The notes below the pieces were generated by a model. That model saw only the letters and a program-made list of their open reading frames with translations. It was not told the DNA's origin and made no database searches. From an uncultured Collinsella sp. (GTDB lineage: Bacteria > Actinomycetota > Coriobacteriia > Coriobacteriales > Coriobacteriaceae), in NCBI GenBank assembly GCA_902489775.1, contig CABUBH010000043.1, positions 1 through 16,372 of the forward strand: 16,372 bases of DNA, read 5' to 3'. The position numbers and the translations under genes were made by a program. Of this stretch, positions 13,338-16,372 are shown in pieces; within the stretch, counting starts at the first letter, position 1, and the number at the start of each line of letters is the position of its first letter.

Positions 13338-14228
13338 CTACAGGGTTCGTCCGAGCCTGAGATCGAGCTCGGTTGTGGGGCAGGCTGCCTGTTCGTGCGG
13401 TTCGCAAGCGCCAAGGGCTCCAAAGCGATGGAGCGTTGCGGCGGGCGTGGTGTAGGCGAGCCGCAGCTGATGCTCGACAGGGGCACATCCGTCATTTTTG
13501 TAATGAGCCGCGTAGTACTGCGCGATGCTGGCGTTCATCTCGCTGCCATTGCGATGGCGCTCAAACTGGCGTCTGAAGGTCTCGATGATCTTTGCTACCG
13601 ACTTGGGTGCCGTCGCGGGAACAAGGGCGAGATAGCCCTCAAATAGCTCGTTGATGCTCAGGAGGCACAGCAGGTCGATCAGCGTCCTTATGGCTGCTCC
13701 CTCGGCAGGAAAGTGCGCGGTCATGCGGTTATATCGGTTGCGGTCGACGATGGCCGCATGGGGTCTTGGAGTTTTCTGCCCCGTGGTCCCGGGCTTTTGC
13801 CGCGCCTGTGTATTGAGCTCGACGTTGCAGCGCTTGAGGCCGTCCAACGGAAGGAACAGTGCGGTGCGCAGGGTGTTCCGTTTGCTTTCGAGTTCATGAC
13901 GCTCGTCGGGTTCCCATTCGAGCTTGAGTTTCGTGTCGAGCGCCGTAAGCATATGGGCTAGGCAGCCTACGGTAAGAACGTACGAATCGTTGTCGCGTTT
14001 TGGGGCATAGGGGTCTGTCAGCTTGCGAATGTCGGGGTCGCCCATGATCTTTGTGCAGCGCTTCAGCAGTTGAGGGTGGTCGGCCAAGATCGTCGCGAGC
14101 GGTAGCGACGCGTAGTTCTTGATGGTCGCGGCGGCAAAGGCGGCGTCATATTCGTTTGCATATGCTCGCTCAATGCGGGCATCCAGAATGCTTTTCTTAT
14201 CGCCGTCTTCAGCGTGGTGGTTTGTCAT
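13338..14228 (-). CDS. Protein of unknown function, first gene of the ClpP/VirD4-like operon
   Basis: The protein has 296 residues and I do not recognise its family. It is rich in charged and aromatic residues and looks soluble and mostly helical. Visible features are an acidic start (MTNHHAEDGDKKS), NYASLPLATILADHPQLLKR (about 38-57), a Leu-rich stretch IRTLIDLLCLLSINELFEGY near residue 190-210, and a Lys/Arg-rich segment with RRQFERHRNGSE. No signal peptide or clear membrane span is present. ATG 14228 is chosen because GGAGAAG lies 2 nt upstream (GGAG core 5 nt). The frame is open back to 14384, where the added residues are His-rich and coded by the tandem repeat, with no ribosome site. The ClpP-like gene follows after 63 nt on the same strand. 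Confidence 0.75.
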   Translation of the reverse strand: MTNHHAEDGDKKSILDARIERAYANEYDAAFAAATIKNYASLPLATILADHPQLLKRCTKIMGDPDIRKLTDPYAPKRDNDSYVLTVGCLAHMLTALDTKLKLEWEPDERHELESKRNTLRTALFLPLDGLKRCNVELNTQARQKPGTTGQKTPRPHAAIVDRNRYNRMTAHFPAEGAAIRTLIDLLCLLSINELFEGYLALVPATAPKSVAKIIETFRRQFERHRNGSEMNASIAQYYAAHYKNDGCAPVEHQLRLAYTTPAATLHRFGALGACEPHEQAACPTTELDLRLGRTL

Positions 14229-14261
14229 AGCTTCTCCAATCGGTTGATGTTCGTGCTGTTT

Positions 14262-14315
14262 GTTGATGTGTTGGTTGTCGTGAGTGATGTGCTTGCCGTG
14301 GGTGATGTGCTGACG
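14262..14315. repeat. Tandem repeat, three degenerate 18-nt units
   Basis: The units are GTTGATGTGTTGGTTGTC (14262-14279), GTGAGTGATGTGCTTGCC (14280-14297) and GTGGGTGATGTGCTGACG (14298-14315). The second and third match best, sharing GTGATGTGCT after GTGA or GTGG. It lies about 30-90 nt upstream of the ATG at 14228. On the minus strand it reads as a His/Thr/Ile-rich peptide (HITHGKHITHDNQH). Confidence 0.6.
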
Positions 14316-14548
14316 TTGGGGTGCTATGCGGTTTTCAATGAGCCCGTGAGGCAGTTGCTGCAGGGGCGGGATGGAACGGCCCATGCAAGGCGGAAGGCAT
14401 CGTGCTCAAAATCGAGACAGCAATGCCCTGGGTGCCTCACATGTGGCAGTTACCTCATTAAGTTGTCATTGCGTTTGGGGTTGTACTTTGCCGATCTTCC
14501 TTCTCTTACACGCTAAAACTCAAACTTCATATGCTCGATCTACTTAAA

Positions 14549-14567
14549 ACCGCAACGGCGGTCTTTT
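14549..14567 (+). terminator. Weak terminator-like hairpin
   Basis: ACCGC (14549-14553) pairs with GCGGT (14558-14562), loop AACG, followed by CTTTT. The stem is only 5 bp, so function is uncertain. There is no + strand gene immediately before it. Confidence 0.3.
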
Positions 14568-14654
14568 ATCAACTTATATGTCGGAACGCGTCTTTGCAAG
14601 TACTTTTTTGCCTTTGTTTCAAATGGGGTGGTTTTGCAACCGTCATACGCGCGC

Positions 14655-14684
14655 TGTGCGAACGTGCCCCGGCTCGGATAAGAT
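14655..14684 (+). promoter_or_regulatory. Weak candidate promoter of the Cof-type HAD gene
   Basis: TAAGAT (14679-14684), overlapping GATAAT (14682-14687), could be the -10. The best upstream hexamer, TGTGCG (14655-14660), is a poor -35 at 18 nt. Confidence 0.35.
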
Positions 14685-14717
14685 AATGCGCGATAAAAAC
14701 GATGCAAGGAGGCACAT

Positions 14718-15560
14718 ATGGCAATTAAAGCCATCGCAATGGATATCGACGGTACGCTCACCAACGACCAAAAGGTGATCAGCCCGCGTACGCGCGAGAA
14801 GCTGCTCGCGGCGCAGGAGTCGGGCATTAAGCTCATCTTGGCTTCGGGCCGTCCCGCATGGGGGCTGCACGCCTTGGCGCAGGAGCTCGACCTTCAAAAC
14901 CATGACGGTCTGCTAGTTGCCTTTAATGGCGCGCATGTGGTTGACGCTCAGACCGATGAGGTGCTGTTCGATCAAGCTATGCCTGCCGACGAATTGCATC
15001 GCCTGATTGATCACCTGCGTAATTTTGACGTGATTCCTATGATTTCGCTCGGTCGCGATTTGCACGTCGAGGACTCGTACCTTTGCATGATCACGCTGCC
15101 TGACGGCTCGCAGAAGAATATCGTCAAGTATGAGCGCGACGCGTGCGATCTTAAGATTCGCGAGGTCGAGAGCCTTCATGAAGTCGCGGATGCTTACCCC
15201 GTAGACAAACTGCTCACCGCGGGCGATCCGGCCTATCTGCAGGCGCATCACGAGGAGATGTACGCGCCCTTTACCGAGACGCTTTCGGGCATGTTCACGG
15301 CCGATTGGTACTTTGAGTTTACGGCGCCCGGTATCGATAAGGCCCGCGCGCTGCAGGGCGCTCTGCCCAAGCTGGGTATCGATGCCAGTGAGGTCGTTTC
15401 GTTTGGCGACGGTCAGAACGATAAGTCCATGATCGAGTGGGCCGGCACCGGTGTCGCCATGGGCAACGCCGTCGATGAGGTCAAGGCCGTGGCCCAGATG
15501 GTGACCGCCGATAACAACGAAGACGGCATCGCGGTGGCACTCGATAGGCTGCTGGGTTAG
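14718..15560 (+). CDS. Cof-type HAD-IIB family hydrolase
   Basis: The protein has 280 residues, a normal length for Cof/YidA-type phosphatases. HAD motif I is MDIDGTLTN with nucleophile Asp9 and Asp11, motif II is LASGRP with Ser43, motif III is Lys208 in GIDKARAL, and motif IV is SFGDGQNDKSM with Asp231 and Asp235. A C2-type cap (about 85-200) lies between motifs II and III and sets substrate choice. Such enzymes are cytoplasmic Mg-dependent phosphatases of sugar phosphates, flavin or cofactor phosphates; the substrate here cannot be told. ATG 14718 follows AAGGAGG by 5 nt. A terminator separates it from the second HAD gene. Confidence 0.93.
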   Translation: MAIKAIAMDIDGTLTNDQKVISPRTREKLLAAQESGIKLILASGRPAWGLHALAQELDLQNHDGLLVAFNGAHVVDAQTDEVLFDQAMPADELHRLIDHLRNFDVIPMISLGRDLHVEDSYLCMITLPDGSQKNIVKYERDACDLKIREVESLHEVADAYPVDKLLTAGDPAYLQAHHEEMYAPFTETLSGMFTADWYFEFTAPGIDKARALQGALPKLGIDASEVVSFGDGQNDKSMIEWAGTGVAMGNAVDEVKAVAQMVTADNNEDGIAVALDRLLG

Positions 15561-15583
15561 AATCGCCGATAGTGCATGGTTCG

Positions 15584-15608
15584 GGCGTCCGCTTGCGGGC
15601 GCCTTTTT
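15584..15608 (+). terminator. Rho-independent terminator between the two HAD genes
   Basis: GGCGTCCG (15584-15591) pairs with CGGGCGCC (15596-15603) over 8 bp with one T:G, loop CTTG, followed by TTTTT. The ribosome site of the next gene (GGGAGGG) begins 5 nt later, so the next gene has no room for its own promoter after the hairpin. Confidence 0.85.
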
Positions 15609-15623
15609 GTTAGGGAGGGTGCC

Positions 15624-16283
15624 GTGTCCGCATTTCCGTTCGACGCCGTTATCTTTGACATGGACGGTGTCATCGTCGATACCGAGTATTATTACCTGGG
15701 GGAGACCGCTGCGTTTGCCAAAGAGCTTGGGCTGAACCTGACCCAAGAGGAGTTGAACGGGCAGGTTGGTACCTCGCACCAGTTCTTCTTGCATATGCTG
15801 GTCGATTGGTTTGAGCGCGCCGGAAAGGGACACTTTACCGGCGAGGAGGCGCTGGCCCGCTGGGATGAGTGGGCGCATAAACGCCCGCGCGATTATCAGA
15901 CCTTGATCAATCCGGGCGCCGTGGAGACGATTCGCGAGCTCCCGCGTCGCGGCGTTCGCGTGGCGCTGGCCAGTTCGTCTCCCATGGACAGCATCGAGGA
16001 AGTGCTCGATGCGTGCGGCCTGTCGGATGCCTTTGAGTACGTGGTGAGCGGCGAGCAGTTTAAGGAGAGCAAGCCCGAACCCGATATTTACCTGCATGCG
16101 CTGGATCTGCTGGGATTGCCTGCGGACCGTTGCTGCTGCGTCGAGGACTCCGTCCCTGGCATCACTGCCGGCAAGCGAGCGGGTCTGACGGTGATCGCCA
16201 AGCGCGAGGAGCGCTTCGGCTTTAGCCAGGATGCCGCTGACAAGATCATCGACCAGCTGCCGGAGCTGCTGGAGCTTGCGTAG
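15624..16283 (+). CDS. HAD-IA family hydrolase, beta-phosphoglucomutase-like
   Basis: The protein has 219 residues, typical for the beta-phosphoglucomutase/YcjU/Gph group. Motif I FDMDGVIVDTE has nucleophile Asp12 and acid-base Asp14. Motif II is ALASSSP with Ser118 (then MDSIEEVLDACGL). Motif III is Lys150 in KESKPEPDIYLHA, and motif IV is VEDSVPGITAGKRAG with Glu174-Asp175. A small helical C1 cap lies at about 18-85. DxDGV followed by SKPxPD and EDSxxGI fits phosphosugar phosphatase or mutase members; which one is not decided by sequence. The GTG at 15624 is chosen because GGGAGGG lies 4-5 nt upstream and the protein starts at the usual place before motif I. The frame back to 15576 passes through the terminator and is not coding. 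Transcription needs read-through or a promoter inside the upstream gene. Confidence 0.92.
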   Translation: MSAFPFDAVIFDMDGVIVDTEYYYLGETAAFAKELGLNLTQEELNGQVGTSHQFFLHMLVDWFERAGKGHFTGEEALARWDEWAHKRPRDYQTLINPGAVETIRELPRRGVRVALASSSPMDSIEEVLDACGLSDAFEYVVSGEQFKESKPEPDIYLHALDLLGLPADRCCCVEDSVPGITAGKRAGLTVIAKREERFGFSQDAADKIIDQLPELLELA

Positions 16284-16335
16284 GACTGGCGATGCGTAAT
16301 CCGCACCGATTATTGATGGCTCTGTTAGACCAGGA

Positions 16336-16341
16336 TTGACA
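16336..16341 (+). promoter_or_regulatory. Consensus -35 hexamer at the right edge
   Basis: A perfect TTGACA stands alone in the last 90 nt, pointing off the right edge. Hexamers 17-20 nt downstream (TGCCAT to CATATC) are poor -10 matches. It may belong to a gene beyond the window. Confidence 0.3.
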
Positions 16342-16372
16342 TACATGTGTCCCCACGGTGCCATATCGTTGA

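Larger units (their letters stand above)
14229..14717. other. 489-nt divergent intergenic region
   Basis: This separates the minus-strand accessory operon from the + strand HAD gene. It holds an 18-bp tandem repeat (14262-14315), a short GC hairpin (14549-14562), an AT-richer stretch (about 14440-14640) and the promoter side of the HAD gene. On the minus strand TTGATA (14572-14567) and TTTTAA (14549-14544) are 17 nt apart, a possible but weak promoter for the accessory operon. No RNA gene is seen. Confidence 0.5.

Noticed and set aside
14214..14516. 100-residue + strand open frame with a repetitive hydrophobic start (FVDVLVVVSDVLAVGDVL)
   Set aside because: It overlaps the start of the minus-strand gene, has no ribosome site, and its repetitive sequence is explained by the 18-bp tandem repeat.
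14385..14717. tRNA, small RNA or riboswitch in the divergent intergenic region
   Set aside because: No cloverleaf, conserved T-loop or known riboswitch motif was recognised; only a 5-bp hairpin is visible.

Overview
The window looks like chromosome of a high-GC Gram-positive anaerobe, most likely a gut Coriobacteriia of the Collinsella type. The basis is GC-rich coding sequence, strong AGGAGG-type ribosome sites, frequent GTG/TTG starts, and a set of gene families (DUF3793, flavodoxin, YolD plus UvrX-like polymerase, ferredoxin-type aldo/keto reductase) familiar from such genomes. The taxon is inferred from memory of protein families, not from a search.

Layout. (1) 1-1528, + strand: the C-terminal end of a 4Fe-4S aldo/keto reductase, a long hairpin-forming inverted repeat, then endonuclease IV (nfo). 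(2) 1590-4848, + strand: a complete polar amino acid ABC importer. A clear promoter is followed by a lipoprotein binding protein, an attenuator-like hairpin, a permease with an extra extracytoplasmic N-terminal domain, the ATPase, and a perfect 21-bp bidirectional terminator. (3) 4897-6625: a minus-strand pair (DUF3793 protein, then flavodoxin) diverges from a + strand small membrane protein with a heavy-metal-binding domain. A CsoR-like copper operator sits in the divergent region, so this looks like a metal and redox locus. (4) 6652-8648, minus strand: an error-prone Y-family polymerase and an overlapping YolD-like gene, driven by a near-consensus promoter covered by LexA-like boxes, i.e. 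an SOS mutagenesis operon.

(5) 8649-9522: a stand-alone relic of the N-terminal half of an iron-type alcohol dehydrogenase, flanked on both sides by copies of a dispersed intergenic repeat with core AACCTGTCCCT. (6) 9523-11285: pgi (glucose-6-phosphate isomerase) with a 5' UTR hairpin and its own terminator. (7) 11359-14228, minus strand: an accessory three-gene operon made of an unrecognised 296-residue protein, a ClpP-family protease with a complete catalytic triad, and a short VirD4/TraG-type ATPase without a membrane anchor. The ATPase is interrupted by a one-base shift in a run of six G. Its upstream region holds an 18-bp tandem repeat. (8) 14718-16283, + strand: two unrelated HAD phosphatases (Cof type, then beta-phosphoglucomutase type) separated by a terminator.

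The most unusual part is region 7, the ClpP-like/VirD4-like pairing. Next are the CsoR-like control of the HMA protein beside DUF3793/flavodoxin, and the two-arm crossing repeat at 9325-9395. No rRNA, tRNA, CRISPR array or insertion sequence was seen.
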